Source: Chitinophagales bacterium (GTDB taxonomy: Bacteria > Bacteroidota > Bacteroidia > Chitinophagales > Chitinophagaceae). Taken from it: a stretch of 64,000 nucleotides of DNA. Both the position numbers and the translations under genes were made by a program. Positions 11,888 through 21,346 of the stretch are shown piece after piece. The DNA lies in contig JAJPKJ010000065.1 of NCBI GenBank assembly GCA_021323755.1, forward strand, positions 1-64,000, given 5' to 3'. Numbering within the stretch: the first letter of the stretch is position 1; each line of letters begins with the position of its first letter. The notes beneath the pieces are model-generated. The model saw only the letters and a list, made by a program, of their open reading frames with translations, was not told where the DNA came from and ran no database searches.

Positions 11888-12937
11888 ATGCTACCCACTA
11901 AAAATTTATCACCTCGTCAGATATCGGCATTCACTGCCATCATTCTTTCAATACCCATTGCAACTGGCGTTTTCTTCTTCACTTCAAAATGGCAATTTGC
12001 TTTAATAGCACTGATCGTTGTTTTACTGGGGAGTTATATGCTCGTTTTATTTACGCTCGAAAAATTCATTTATCGAAAAATAAAGATCATTTACAAACTC
12101 ATTCATCAAACCAAAGCAACGAAAAGAGAAGAAATGTATTTCAAGTATATTCTTCCGCAAAAAAGTATTGATGAAGTTGCCGAAGATGTGGAGAAATGGG
12201 GCGAAAGACAAAATGAAGAAATTGCTCTGTTAAAACAAAACGAAGCATACCGAAAAGAGTTTTTACAAAATCTTGCACATGAATTTAAGACGCCCATTTT
12301 CGCTATACAGGGTTATGTTGACACCTTATTAAATGGGGCGATGGAAGATACAGAAGTGAGCAAAAAATTTTTGGAGAATGCAGCAAGAAATGTTGAACGA
12401 TTGGTGAATTTGATGAACGACCTTGATGAAATTTCAAAATTAGAAAGAGGGGAGCAGTTATTATATAAACAGAATTTTATTATTCAGGATCTGATCAAAG
12501 AAGTTTTTGAATCGCTTTCCATTAAAGTGAGCGAAAAACAAATCCAGCCCTTTATTAAGAAGGGATGCGAATCCCCGATCACCGTTTTTGCAGACAAAGA
12601 AAAGATTCGCATGGTGCTCATTAATCTTATAGAAAATGCCAATAAATATGGAAGAACCAATGGGTCTATCATGGCCAGCTTCTATAAAACGGATGATGAC
12701 CATGTGCTGGTTGAAATAAGTGATGATGGAATTGGTATTGATGAAGAGCATTTGCCGCGCATCTTTGAACGCTTTTACAGAACCGATGCGGCGCGCAGTC
12801 GCGATAAAGGGGGAACGGGTTTAGGGCTCGCCATCTGCAAACATATTATTGAAGCACATAATCAACGCATTCATGTTCGCAGCACACCGGATGTCGGAAC
12901 CACTATTGGATTTACCTTGGAAGCGAAAAGGGATTAA
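11888..12937 (+). CDS. PhoR-like sensor histidine kinase
   Basis: A 349-residue membrane kinase. Two membrane helices (about 13-31 and 36-56) enclose almost no periplasmic loop, so it probably senses in the membrane or through partners. The H-box is FLQNLAHEFKTPIFAI with His131, followed by N-box NLIENANKYG, G1 DDGIGID and G2 GTGLGLAI. It lacks a PAS domain. Small-loop kinases of this kind paired with a PhoB-type regulator are often PhoR, which in other bacteria is controlled by PstSCAB and PhoU. The pst-phoU operon is also in this window. Confidence 0.88.
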   Translation: MLPTKNLSPRQISAFTAIILSIPIATGVFFFTSKWQFALIALIVVLLGSYMLVLFTLEKFIYRKIKIIYKLIHQTKATKREEMYFKYILPQKSIDEVAEDVEKWGERQNEEIALLKQNEAYRKEFLQNLAHEFKTPIFAIQGYVDTLLNGAMEDTEVSKKFLENAARNVERLVNLMNDLDEISKLERGEQLLYKQNFIIQDLIKEVFESLSIKVSEKQIQPFIKKGCESPITVFADKEKIRMVLINLIENANKYGRTNGSIMASFYKTDDDHVLVEISDDGIGIDEEHLPRIFERFYRTDAARSRDKGGTGLGLAICKHIIEAHNQRIHVRSTPDVGTTIGFTLEAKRD

Positions 12938-12950
12938 TGTATTTGCTGTT

Positions 12951-13331
12951 TTAATTTTTTACAAAAAACAGACTTTTAAAATTAGGACAGGGGCAAAGAC
13001 ATGTACAGGCATTCAATACAAATGTGTTGCTGTCAGGCTGTTGGAACGAAAAGATTGTTGTATTTGATTTTGGAGCAGCCTTTGAGACGAATAATATTTC
13101 CTTATTGGCGATCTGATATGAAAACGTATCTGAGGAAGCACTTGCCTGGTTTATTATCGAGTCGCCTGTTATGATCACTCTATTATCGCTGATAAAGTTC
13201 ATTTCTGCTGCTCCAGCTTTTGGGGCTGTTTCAACATACAACCCACTTAAAACCTCACCTTGATTGCTTTTCTTGCAGCCGAAGATCATAATAACCAACG
13301 TGAATAATACCAAGCTTAGTCTCATTTTCAT
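12951..13331 (-). CDS. Small lipoprotein with Cys-x-Cys-x-Cys-x-Cys tail
   Basis: About 126 residues, starting at the ATG at 13331 (another is two codons later). The lipoprotein signal ends IMIFGCKKS. The mature part is short and beta-rich. Near the C-terminus is NACTCLCPCPNF, four cysteines at every second residue, which could bind a metal or form disulfides. I do not recognise the family. It is convergent with the kinase gene, 13 bases away. Confidence 0.55.
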   Translation of the reverse strand: MKMRLSLVLFTLVIMIFGCKKSNQGEVLSGLYVETAPKAGAAEMNFISDNRVIITGDSIINQASASSDTFSYQIANKEILFVSKAAPKSNTTIFSFQQPDSNTFVLNACTCLCPCPNFKSLFFVKN

Positions 13332-13398
13332 TTTCTGTTTATGACAGGCAGCCACGCATAACCGTTGCATGGAATAATTTAGTTTTCAGCAAACAAGC

Positions 13399-13406
13399 TA
13401 TCTTTG
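13399..13406 (+). promoter_or_regulatory. Possible -7 element of the oxygenase gene
   Basis: TATCTTTG fits TAnnTTTG and lies 19 bases before the GTG start at 13426. The upstream element is only a partial match. Confidence 0.4.
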
Positions 13407-13425
13407 CACCTTAAATTTTTTAATC

Positions 13426-14271
13426 GTGCAAACAACCACGCAAATTTTCGACTATGCTAAATGGAACGGCCAGCTTGCTGAATTGAGCAAGAAATATCAA
13501 ACCGCAAGTCCTTACGCGCATATCGTACTTGAAAATTTTTTGAATCCCGAAATTCTTGATGATTGCATTAATGAATTCAACAAGTTAAATGAAACGGATG
13601 GTTGGATAAACTACACGCACTACAACGAAAAGAAAAGAGGATTAAATAAACTTGACGTGTTGCCAGAAGCCATCAAGTCAACGATTAATGAATTGAACTC
13701 ACCTGAATTCTTGCAATTTCTGAGCACACTAACCGGTATAAATAATTTGCAGAAAGATGATTTTTTGGAAGGTGGTGGTATTCATCAATCCGGTAAAGGA
13801 GGATTTTTGAATATTCATGCGGATTTCACAGTACATCCCCATCATCGAAATTGGCAACGGCGTGTTAATGTGCTTGTTTATCTAAATAAAGACTGGGAAG
13901 AAGCATGGGGCGGAAAATTGGAATTGTGGGATAAGAAAATGAAGGCCTGCGAAGTGAAAGTGTTGCCCGTTTTTAATCGTTGTGTGATCTTTAATACAGA
14001 TGCAGATTCTTTCCACGGACATCCTGAACCGATGACGTGTCCGCCGGATAGATTCAGAAGATCAATTGCGTTGTATTATTACTCTATAGAGGATAAACCA
14101 TTTCGCCGCGCAACATATTACCAGGCTCGCCCGGGCGAAGGCAGTAAGAAAATAATGGTGAAAATTGATAACGCCCTGGTTGCCGCCTACACCGAAATAA
14201 AAGGCAGACTCGGAGCAAATGATAAAATCATCAGTAAAATCCTGAGATTTTTCTCGGGGAAGAAGAAGTAG
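13426..14271 (+). CDS. 2-oxoglutarate/Fe(II) oxygenase
   Basis: A 281-residue cytoplasmic oxygenase of the prolyl-hydroxylase-like 2OG-Fe(II) superfamily. The iron-binding HxD is in FLNIHADFTVHP and the distal His is in DSFHGHPEP. An Arg in RFRRSIALYYYS follows at the place where such enzymes hold 2-oxoglutarate. The substrate is unknown; relatives hydroxylate proteins, sugars or small molecules. The start is GTG at 13426, as no suitable ATG lies nearby and a -7 element sits just upstream. It leads into a region of envelope sugar genes, so a link with surface glycans is possible. Confidence 0.85.
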   Translation: MQTTTQIFDYAKWNGQLAELSKKYQTASPYAHIVLENFLNPEILDDCINEFNKLNETDGWINYTHYNEKKRGLNKLDVLPEAIKSTINELNSPEFLQFLSTLTGINNLQKDDFLEGGGIHQSGKGGFLNIHADFTVHPHHRNWQRRVNVLVYLNKDWEEAWGGKLELWDKKMKACEVKVLPVFNRCVIFNTDADSFHGHPEPMTCPPDRFRRSIALYYYSIEDKPFRRATYYQARPGEGSKKIMVKIDNALVAAYTEIKGRLGANDKIISKILRFFSGKKK

Positions 14272-14365
14272 CTTTCAAAAGCGACGCTCACTGTTCATTC
14301 CATTGCTGAAAGCTTGCTGCGCAAGGATGATGCCGGGAAAAACGAAAGCTGATATCATATATATA

Positions 14366-16027
14366 TCATTTCTTCACCTCCCTTTTCAAAAAAATAAAAC
14401 CATTCTTCCGGTACAATTCTTTTAGTTCGGTATATTTTTTAAAGGGTTCAATCCTGTCAACTTTGGAAACAAAATATGCGGGTTTATCGATTGGTCCGGT
14501 GAGCAGCCATTGTTCATTGTAAGAATTCTCATTTGCAGGTTTTTCTTTTTGTGTATAGAATAGTTGCGCGTAGCTATAATAACCCAATGTGTTCACATAA
14601 CAATCCTCACCCTGCCTCTGAATAAAAAAATCTATCGCTGCGCCTTGCGAATATCTCTCTACTTTTGGAACAATGATCGCCGTAGCCAAAAAAATGACGA
14701 TCGCCGTTCCGCTAAAAAATATCCAGGCTGCTTTTTGAAAATCCCTGTTTTTAAGTTTCCTTAAGCCCACGACAATCGTGATGAGTAATATTAAACCTGC
14801 AATACTTTCCAGTCCTGTCCAGTTCACTTCAGCGCGCATGTTGGCTTGCGCAAATTCATCATCAACATAAGGAATTAGTTTTTTAATATTCATCGCCGCA
14901 AAAGGAAGCGCCAATAATAATAAAGTGATGATTCCGCCCAGTATTGCAATAAAAATACCGACATATTTTTTGTACATCATTTCTTTTAATTGCCATTTAT
15001 ATAATGTGTATGCAGCAAGAAACGTCAGGGGGAACCAGGCCAGCGCAGAATAATGAATGATACGTGATTGAACGATGGTGAATAATATAGTGACGACCCA
15101 AAACAAAATAAGCATCCACACCTTAAAATCTTTATCGAAACGGCTCTTATAATTGCCTTTGAAAAAAGAAGGAATGGCAATCAGTGATGCTGGAAAACAT
15201 CCTATCAATAAAACCACATAATGGTAACCCCAAAAACCTTTTTGTCCTGCATCATGCGTAGTGAAAAGACGATATTGGTATTTTAAGAATTCTTCAATGA
15301 ACCACGGACCATTTTTCATGGTTTCATATCCATACCATGAACAGGTGACCACACTCGCAATTATCAAAAATAAAATGGCATGAAACCAGTTAAAGTAAAA
15401 ACGAAAACGATTATATATAAAATAAATGCCCAGGGATAATATAAAAACCATCAACGCAACTTGTCCTTTTGTCAGGATGGCAAGTCCCATAAAGACCCCC
15501 GACCACAACACGTAATAAAGTGGTTTCCTTTTCAGATCATCTTTATCAAATCCATTTCTCTTCCAGTGATATAAAATGAAAAAGTATAAAGAAAGAAAAG
15601 TGAATAAATTAAACCAGGGGTCGATAATACCGGATTTAAAATACATATTGGGAAACAGCGAACCTCCATAGGCAAGTGCCCAAAGTATTCCGAATTTTCT
15701 ATCGTAAATTCTGGAGCCGCATAAAAAAACAATTATCAACGTGCCAATTCCGCAAAGCGCATTGGGGAGGCGCGCCGCAAATTCATTTACGCCAAAAACA
15801 TGCATCGCTGAACTTTGCATCCAAAAAAACATCGGCGGTTTTTCCCAAAAAGGCTTGAAGTTAATGTACACGCGACTGTAATCATTCATCTTGATCATTT
15901 CGCGGGAGCATTCAGCAAAATTTATCTCATCCCAATCGAATAAATGAACCCTCCCTAAAAAGGGAATAAAAAAAATGGCAGCCAGCACAGCTATAATGAT
16001 GATAATATTTTTCTTGTTCAACTCCAT
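14366..16027 (-). CDS. ArnT/PMT-like membrane glycosyltransferase
   Basis: A 553-residue GT-C-type enzyme with about a dozen membrane helices. The first outer loop has the acidic pair DWDEINFAECSREM, the usual metal or sugar-phosphate site of the GT39/GT83 family. Such enzymes take a sugar from a polyprenyl phosphate and transfer it to lipid A or protein on the outer face of the inner membrane. It lies 19 bases downstream of a GT2 enzyme of the kind that makes polyprenyl-phosphate sugars, which fits a two-step pathway. The exact sugar and acceptor cannot be told. Confidence 0.85.
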   Translation of the reverse strand: MELNKKNIIIIIAVLAAIFFIPFLGRVHLFDWDEINFAECSREMIKMNDYSRVYINFKPFWEKPPMFFWMQSSAMHVFGVNEFAARLPNALCGIGTLIIVFLCGSRIYDRKFGILWALAYGGSLFPNMYFKSGIIDPWFNLFTFLSLYFFILYHWKRNGFDKDDLKRKPLYYVLWSGVFMGLAILTKGQVALMVFILSLGIYFIYNRFRFYFNWFHAILFLIIASVVTCSWYGYETMKNGPWFIEEFLKYQYRLFTTHDAGQKGFWGYHYVVLLIGCFPASLIAIPSFFKGNYKSRFDKDFKVWMLILFWVVTILFTIVQSRIIHYSALAWFPLTFLAAYTLYKWQLKEMMYKKYVGIFIAILGGIITLLLLALPFAAMNIKKLIPYVDDEFAQANMRAEVNWTGLESIAGLILLITIVVGLRKLKNRDFQKAAWIFFSGTAIVIFLATAIIVPKVERYSQGAAIDFFIQRQGEDCYVNTLGYYSYAQLFYTQKEKPANENSYNEQWLLTGPIDKPAYFVSKVDRIEPFKKYTELKELYRKNGFIFLKREVKK

Positions 16028-16045
16028 TGATTTTAGTTTATCATT

Positions 16046-16831
16046 TCAGCTAACCGCGTTTTGCACCAATGACTTCCCCCCTGCCATTCTCGCCTCGTAC
16101 ATTTTTCTCTTCATCAATTTCCATTTGCACAAGCGATGAACGACAGAAACGCGCAAAACGCCTAATCCGTAAGTAATGCTTCTGTTGAAGTTAATGCTTG
16201 ATGCTTCTTCAAAATACCTTGTCGGGCAGGTTATTTCTGCAATCTCATAACCGAGATAAATTATTTGTGAAAGCATTTCATTATCGAAAACAAAATCTTC
16301 CGAATTCACTTCATAATTTATTGTTTCCAGGACCTCGCGTGAAAATGCACGATAACCGGTATGATATTCTGCCACTTTTTGTCGCAGCATTACATTCTCA
16401 AAAAACGTCAACGCACGATTCGAGATATATTTATACAATGGCATTCCGCCACGTAATGCACCTTTGCCCAGGGTGCGCGCGCCAAGCACAACCTGATAAA
16501 CATTATTGGCGATCAAATAAGCCATTGAAGGAATCAGCTTCGGCGTATATTGATAATCGGGATGAAGCATAATGATAATGTCGCCGCCGATTTCCAGCGC
16601 TTTGTTGTAACAGGTTTTTTGATTCCCGCCATATCCACGGTTCACATCATGTTTAATAATATGTGAAATCCCCAGCCTGTGGGCCTCTTCAATGGTTTTA
16701 TCATTACTGTTGTCGTCGACCAAAATAACTTCATCAACAATATCAAAAGGAATTTCCTTGTAGGTTTTTTCAAGCGTTAATGCTGCGTTATACGCAGGCA
16801 AAACAATCACTAATTTTTTTCCATTTATCAT
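16046..16831 (-). CDS. Family 2 glycosyltransferase, polyprenyl-phosphate sugar synthase type
   Basis: A 261-residue GT-A enzyme resembling dolichyl-phosphate mannose or undecaprenyl-phosphate sugar synthases. It has LVIVLPAYNA at the start, VILVDDNSND for nucleotide binding and IIIMLHPDYQY for the metal site. It lacks the C-terminal membrane helices of the longer ArnC type. The ATG at 16831 (MINGKKLVIV) is preferred over a TTG five codons earlier. It probably loads a sugar onto polyprenyl phosphate for the ArnT-like enzyme encoded next. Confidence 0.85.
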   Translation of the reverse strand: MINGKKLVIVLPAYNAALTLEKTYKEIPFDIVDEVILVDDNSNDKTIEEAHRLGISHIIKHDVNRGYGGNQKTCYNKALEIGGDIIIMLHPDYQYTPKLIPSMAYLIANNVYQVVLGARTLGKGALRGGMPLYKYISNRALTFFENVMLRQKVAEYHTGYRAFSREVLETINYEVNSEDFVFDNEMLSQIIYLGYEIAEITCPTRYFEEASSINFNRSITYGLGVLRVSVVHRLCKWKLMKRKMYEARMAGGKSLVQNAVS

Positions 16832-16977
16832 AGCACTAATACTCAATTTTAAAATAACTCATTTTCTCTCCCGGGTTATTGAGCCATTCTTATTCCCTAA
16901 AATTATTTAGGACCAGCCTTTGTTCGTACTTCATCATGGTCGCCTTGCGAGCCGCTCATCGGTTGTCTGGCAAAGAG

Positions 16978-17595
16978 CTATACTTTCCCTGCTCGCCACT
17001 TCCCCGCAAGCCACCACACAATCATCGCCGAAACAAATCCATCAACGCTTCCCCAAAAAACATCCTGCAGAAAATGCTGAGCAAGATAGATTCTTGAATA
17101 AGCCACACTCGCCGCCAATAATAAGTACAAATAACTACGATTCTTATTTTTATCGAACAAAGATAATAGCGTAGCCAATGCAAAAGCAGATGCAGAATGC
17201 CCCGATGGAAAACTTGCATGACCCGTTAATGTCACGTTTTCAATAAAATGATTATAATGCGCATTCGCCAAAAAAACACTTGGTCTGGGCATCGGGAAAA
17301 AATATTTGAGTATCTGGACGATTGCGCCCGATAATAAAAAAGCGACAATTATTTCTATTCCGATCAAAAACCGCCGTTTAAAAAGGAATATAACAGCAAT
17401 GGCTATGCTAAATAATCCGTCGCCGGCATTAGTATATACTGTAAAAAAATGGTCAATCCATTTTGCATGATAAGCGTTGAGTACAGTGAAAGAGTCTGCT
17501 TTTGAATAAAAACCCAGCAGTCCCATCATCATGATCATCAACAAAAAAAAGCCAAAAAAGAATTGCCGGTTAATGGCAACAACATTCTCTTTCAT
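16978..17595 (-). CDS. PAP2-family membrane phosphatase
   Basis: A 205-residue membrane protein with five to six helices and the three phosphatase motifs: KYFFPMPRPS, SFPSGHSASAF and SRIYLAQHFLQDV. Family members remove phosphates from undecaprenyl diphosphate, phosphatidic acid or lipid A. Beside polyprenyl-phosphate glycosyltransferases, carrier recycling or lipid A 1-phosphate removal is likely. The ATG at 17595 is chosen over a TTG three codons upstream. Confidence 0.88.
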   Translation of the reverse strand: MKENVVAINRQFFFGFFLLMIMMMGLLGFYSKADSFTVLNAYHAKWIDHFFTVYTNAGDGLFSIAIAVIFLFKRRFLIGIEIIVAFLLSGAIVQILKYFFPMPRPSVFLANAHYNHFIENVTLTGHASFPSGHSASAFALATLLSLFDKNKNRSYLYLLLAASVAYSRIYLAQHFLQDVFWGSVDGFVSAMIVWWLAGKWRAGKV

Positions 17596-17728
17596 ATTTG
17601 CCAAACATTAAATAGCTGCAAAGAAAGCATAACTGGTTAATAATTACTTCACAGGTAGCTCACAATTTCTTAACCTGCACGTAAAGTTCGGGTAATATCT
17701 GTTATAGACCTTTGACAAACCATTTGAA

Positions 17729-18565
17729 ATGGATAAACGTTCCCTCGATGTTGCAGTTATTTCCGATGTTCATCTCGGAACTTATGGCTGCCGCGCAAAA
17801 GAACTGGTCAATTATCTGAAAAGTATATCTCCGAGCATTCTTATTCTCAACGGTGACATTATTGACGGTTGGCAATTCAGCAAACATTTTTTTCCTTCAT
17901 CACACATGCTGGTGCTTAAAGAGATCATGCAGATGATGACAAACGGAACACGCGTGTTTTACATCACCGGCAACCACGATGAGATGCTGCGCCGTTATTG
18001 TGATGTGCAGATCGGAAATTTTACCCTCACCGATAAATTGGTTTTGGAGATTGACAATAAAATGACCTGGGTTTTCCATGGAGATGTTTTTGATAACACT
18101 ACAAAAGGAGGGGCAAAGATCATCGCAAAAATGGGGAGCACAGGATATGGATTATTAATTCTTTTCAACCGCTTGGTGAATTTTATTTTGAAATGTTTCG
18201 GCCGAGAAAAAGTTTCCATTTCTCAAAAAGTAATGAGCGGCGTGAACAAAGCAGTAAGTAAGATAAATGATTTTGAAACCATCGCTGCTGAGCTAGCCAT
18301 CGAAAAGAAATATGATTATGTGATTTGCGGACATATTCACCAGCCGCAAAAAAGAATTGTTGAAACAAAAGACGGGCAGGTTGTTTACCTCAATTCAGGC
18401 GATTGGATCGAACATCTGACGGCCCTGGAATATTCACAAAGCGAATGGAAGATTTTCCATTACGATGAAAAACAATTCCCGGCATTACACGCAGTTGACG
18501 ACAAGCAGGAGCTAAATGTCATCACCGATAAAATCAATTTTTATATTAACTCGTTAGCAATTTAA
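17729..18565 (+). CDS. LpxH-like metallophosphoesterase
   Basis: A 278-residue calcineurin-type phosphoesterase. All metal motifs are in order: DVHLG (DxH), NGDIIDGW, TGNHDEMLR and CGHIHQPQ. It resembles UDP-2,3-diacylglucosamine diphosphatase and its YbbF/LpxH2-type relatives, which act at the membrane in lipid A synthesis. A basic amphipathic stretch (FNRLVNFILKCFGREKV) could be the membrane-facing cap. The next gene starts 4 bases later, so the two are cotranscribed and perhaps function together. Confidence 0.82.
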   Translation: MDKRSLDVAVISDVHLGTYGCRAKELVNYLKSISPSILILNGDIIDGWQFSKHFFPSSHMLVLKEIMQMMTNGTRVFYITGNHDEMLRRYCDVQIGNFTLTDKLVLEIDNKMTWVFHGDVFDNTTKGGAKIIAKMGSTGYGLLILFNRLVNFILKCFGREKVSISQKVMSGVNKAVSKINDFETIAAELAIEKKYDYVICGHIHQPQKRIVETKDGQVVYLNSGDWIEHLTALEYSQSEWKIFHYDEKQFPALHAVDDKQELNVITDKINFYINSLAI

Positions 18566-18569
18566 ACTT

Positions 18570-19604
18570 ATGAAAATATTTTATGCAGTGCAAGCAACCG
18601 GTAACGGTCACATCAGCAGGGCAATGGAAATTTTGCCTCACCTGAAACAATATGGACAGGTTGATCTTTTTTTAAGCGGTGCCAATAGCACCCTCCAAAT
18701 CGATGCCCCTGTAAAATACAGAAGCAAAGGCGTTTGCTTTTTTTATAACAGCAGCGGCAGTTTGCACTATTGGCAAACCGTCAAAAAGTTTGCACCAGCA
18801 AGGGTTTTACGCGAGGTGATAGATTTGCCCGTTCAAAATTATGATTTGGTAATAAACGATTTTGAATGCATCACTTCCTTAGCCTGCTCGTTCAAAAAAA
18901 TCCCATCTGTAAATTTCGGGCACCAGGCAAGTTTTCAATCTGATAAAATTCCACGACCAAAAAATAAAAGTATTATTGGCGAATTTGTGTTGCACAATTA
19001 TGCAAAAGCGTCTCAATACATTGGTTTGCATTTTAAATCCTACGATGATTTCATTTTATCACCCGTGATCAAGAAAAACATTTTATCGGCTGAGCCCCAT
19101 AACAGCGGTCATATCACCGTTTATCTTCCATCATTCAATGATCATGTGATCAGCAAATATCTATCCCCGATAAAAGATTTTCAGTTTGAAGTTTTTTCAA
19201 AAGAAGTGAAACAGCCAGTGAAGGAGAATAATATTTTATTTGTCCCGGTTGATAAGAATAAATTCAATGAAAGTCTTATTGGTTGTCATGGAATCATTAC
19301 CAATTCAGGGTTTGAGACACCTGCAGAAGCCTTATATCTTCGTAAAAAACTCCTAGTCATTCCGATAAAAGGACAATATGAGCAAGTTTGCAATGCTGTT
19401 GCTTTAGAGGAAATGGGCGTAAAAAGGATCAATTCATTGGATGAAAATTTTGCGGCCATCTTTTCAAATTGGATCAATAATGAAAATAAGATCAACTTCA
19501 CTCCCGATCATTCTACCGAAGAGATCATCAGCTTTTTAATGCAGCGATGCAAATTGCAAAAGGAATTTGCGCCGGAAATGCAATATCCGGAACTTGCTTG
19601 GTGA
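18570..19604 (+). CDS. GT-B type glycosyltransferase
   Basis: A 344-residue protein of the MJ1255/COG1819 glycosyltransferase-like family. It starts MKIFYAVQATGNGHISRAME, the Gly-rich N-terminal motif shared with MurG and UGT-like enzymes, and has a C-terminal nucleotide-sugar segment (GIITNSGFETPAEAL, then LRKKLLVIPIKGQYEQ). It is encoded 4 bases after the phosphoesterase. Donor and acceptor are unknown; a role in glycolipid assembly fits the neighbourhood. Confidence 0.8.
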   Translation: MKIFYAVQATGNGHISRAMEILPHLKQYGQVDLFLSGANSTLQIDAPVKYRSKGVCFFYNSSGSLHYWQTVKKFAPARVLREVIDLPVQNYDLVINDFECITSLACSFKKIPSVNFGHQASFQSDKIPRPKNKSIIGEFVLHNYAKASQYIGLHFKSYDDFILSPVIKKNILSAEPHNSGHITVYLPSFNDHVISKYLSPIKDFQFEVFSKEVKQPVKENNILFVPVDKNKFNESLIGCHGIITNSGFETPAEALYLRKKLLVIPIKGQYEQVCNAVALEEMGVKRINSLDENFAAIFSNWINNENKINFTPDHSTEEIISFLMQRCKLQKEFAPEMQYPELAW

Positions 19605-19830
19605 ACCCGTTATTTACAAATGGAGGAAGGAGAATATTTCAATTTTAGCAATATTGAGCATGTGCTACTGCACATTAACGAAAAAGCCACCGTCATAAAG
19701 ATGAAGTGGCACTGCATGAGAAAATTTGGACTCTTTGCTCTATAAAAACCATTGTTAACAAGAACAATTCTGCATGCAAGGTAAGGTGATGGTATTACTA
19801 AAATCTTACTTGTAGATTATGATAACATTA

Positions 19831-20493
19831 TCAGTGAGAGTGTTTATGCTTCAACACTTTTGCTTCGAGATAAAAAATGATCTCTTCAGAAATATTTTTT
19901 GATTGATCGCCAACGCGCTCCAGTTTGCGAATGATTGATAATACGTACAAAGCCTGGTCAATATCTTTCGGGTTTTGCTTCAGATATTCTTCTATAAGAT
20001 TATTTGCGGCAATATTGATCTCGTCTAAAAATTCATCTTTTTTGAATACGCCTCGTGCAAGAATGGTGTCTTCATTTTCAAAGGCGGTAAGGGTATCTTC
20101 CAAAATATTTATTGACTCTTCATACATTTCTGTAAGCTTGGTTGCGTCAAGCAATTCGGGCTTAAATGGTTGTTCAGCACTGATAATATATTTTGCAATT
20201 CCTTCAGCAATGTCTCCGATTCTTTCCAGGTTTGAATTTATTTTTAAGACAGCGAGCACAAAACGAAGGTCGATAGCAACGGGTGTGAGCAAAGCAAAAA
20301 TATTTTCGCAATCGCGGTCAATTTTTAATTCATAACCGTTAACTCTTCGCTCTTTCAGAATAACTTCGCGGGCAAGATCTTTATCATAGCTCATTAATGA
20401 AGTGCGCGCTTTTATCAGCTGTGAACGGACTAAGTTCCACATATTGATAACTTCATTTTTCAAAAAACCCAGTTCTGTTTCTAATTGTGTCAT
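19831..20493 (-). CDS. phoU: Phosphate transport regulator PhoU
   Basis: A 220-residue all-helical protein with the two PhoU repeats. Each repeat carries its metal-binding motif, RIGDIAEGI and RVGDQSKNI. PhoU links the Pst transporter to the PhoR kinase and damps signalling when phosphate is plentiful. It is the last gene of the porin-pstSCAB-phoU operon, 94 bases after pstB. Confidence 0.93.
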   Translation of the reverse strand: MTQLETELGFLKNEVINMWNLVRSQLIKARTSLMSYDKDLAREVILKERRVNGYELKIDRDCENIFALLTPVAIDLRFVLAVLKINSNLERIGDIAEGIAKYIISAEQPFKPELLDATKLTEMYEESINILEDTLTAFENEDTILARGVFKKDEFLDEINIAANNLIEEYLKQNPKDIDQALYVLSIIRKLERVGDQSKNISEEIIFYLEAKVLKHKHSH

Positions 20494-20587
20494 TATGTAT
20501 TTACGATGTTAGATGTATGATTTTTTTATTTTCAGTGGACCTTTTCTGTTATAAAACCATCTCAATTATTCCATTATCCATTGTTCA

Positions 20588-21346
20588 CTAACTAAACCTT
20601 CCTGTAATATAATTTTGTGTTCGGTTATCTCTCGGGTTGGTGAACATCTTTTTTGTATCGTCATATTCTACCAATTCGCCCATATAAAAGAAAGCTGTTC
20701 TGTCGCTAACGCGTGCAGCCTGTTGCATATTATGTGTCACAATGATAAGCGTGTAATTTGTCTTTAATTCGTGCAATAGATCTTCAACGCTCGAGGTGGA
20801 GATCGGATCAAGCGCCGATGTGGGTTCATCCAATAACAACACTTCGGGCTCCATGGCGATTGCCCTGGCGATACACAGGCGTTGCTGCTGGCCACCAGAT
20901 AGAAAAGTTCCTTTCTTATGCAACGAATCTTTTACTTCTTTCCACAATGCTGCGCGGCTGAGTGATTGCTCAACAACTTTATCTCTTTCCCCTTTCGGCA
21001 ATTTTATTCCATTCAATTTATATCCGGCAATAACGTTATCGTATATGCTAAGATTTGGAAATGGATTGGGTCGTTGAAACACCATTCCTATTTTCAGTCG
21101 TACAAAAATAGGGTGCATGCTGTAAACATCTTCATCGTTCAATACCATTTCGCCATTGCAGGTTGCCCCGGGAATCAATTCATGCATGCGGTTGATGCAG
21201 CGCAAGTATGTTGTTTTCCCACAACCCGAAGGACCCATTACGGCAATTACGTGATTTTTTGGAATTTCAATGTTCACATTTTTAACAACATGATTCTCGC
21301 CAAAATAAGCATTGAAATTTTTACTTCTTATAATTGTACTTTCCAT
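20588..21346 (-). CDS. pstB: Phosphate ABC transporter ATPase
   Basis: A 252-residue ATPase of the PstSCAB high-affinity phosphate importer. Walker A is GPSGCGKTT, signature [10 protein letters not shown], and Walker B plus the D-loop [12 protein letters not shown]. The stretch VFQRPNPFP at the Q-loop is characteristic of PstB. The ATG at 21346 ([10 protein letters not shown]) is preferred over one 15 codons upstream that would run deep into pstA. Even so, the gene overlaps the pstA end by 19 bases, suggesting coupled translation. Confidence 0.96.
   Translation of the reverse strand: MESTIIRSKNFNAYFGENHVVKNVNIEIPKNHVIAVMGPSGCGKTTYLRCINRMHELIPGATCNGEMVLNDEDVYSMHPIFVRLKIGMVFQRPNPFPNLSIYDNVIAGYKLNGIKLPKGERDKVVEQSLSRAALWKEVKDSLHKKGTFLSGGQQQRLCIARAIAMEPEVLLLDEPTSALDPISTSSVEDLLHELKTNYTLIIVTHNMQQAARVSDRTAFFYMGELVEYDDTKKMFTNPRDNRTQNYITGRFS

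Noticed and set aside
14272-14365. Short hairpin GCTTGC...GCAAGG and an AT-rich palindrome after the oxygenase gene
   Set aside because: Stem too short and no T-tract, so not called a terminator.
19681-19715. Hairpin with GCCAC/GTGGC arms after the GT-B gene
   Set aside because: Stem broken by mismatches and no T-run; too weak for a terminator.
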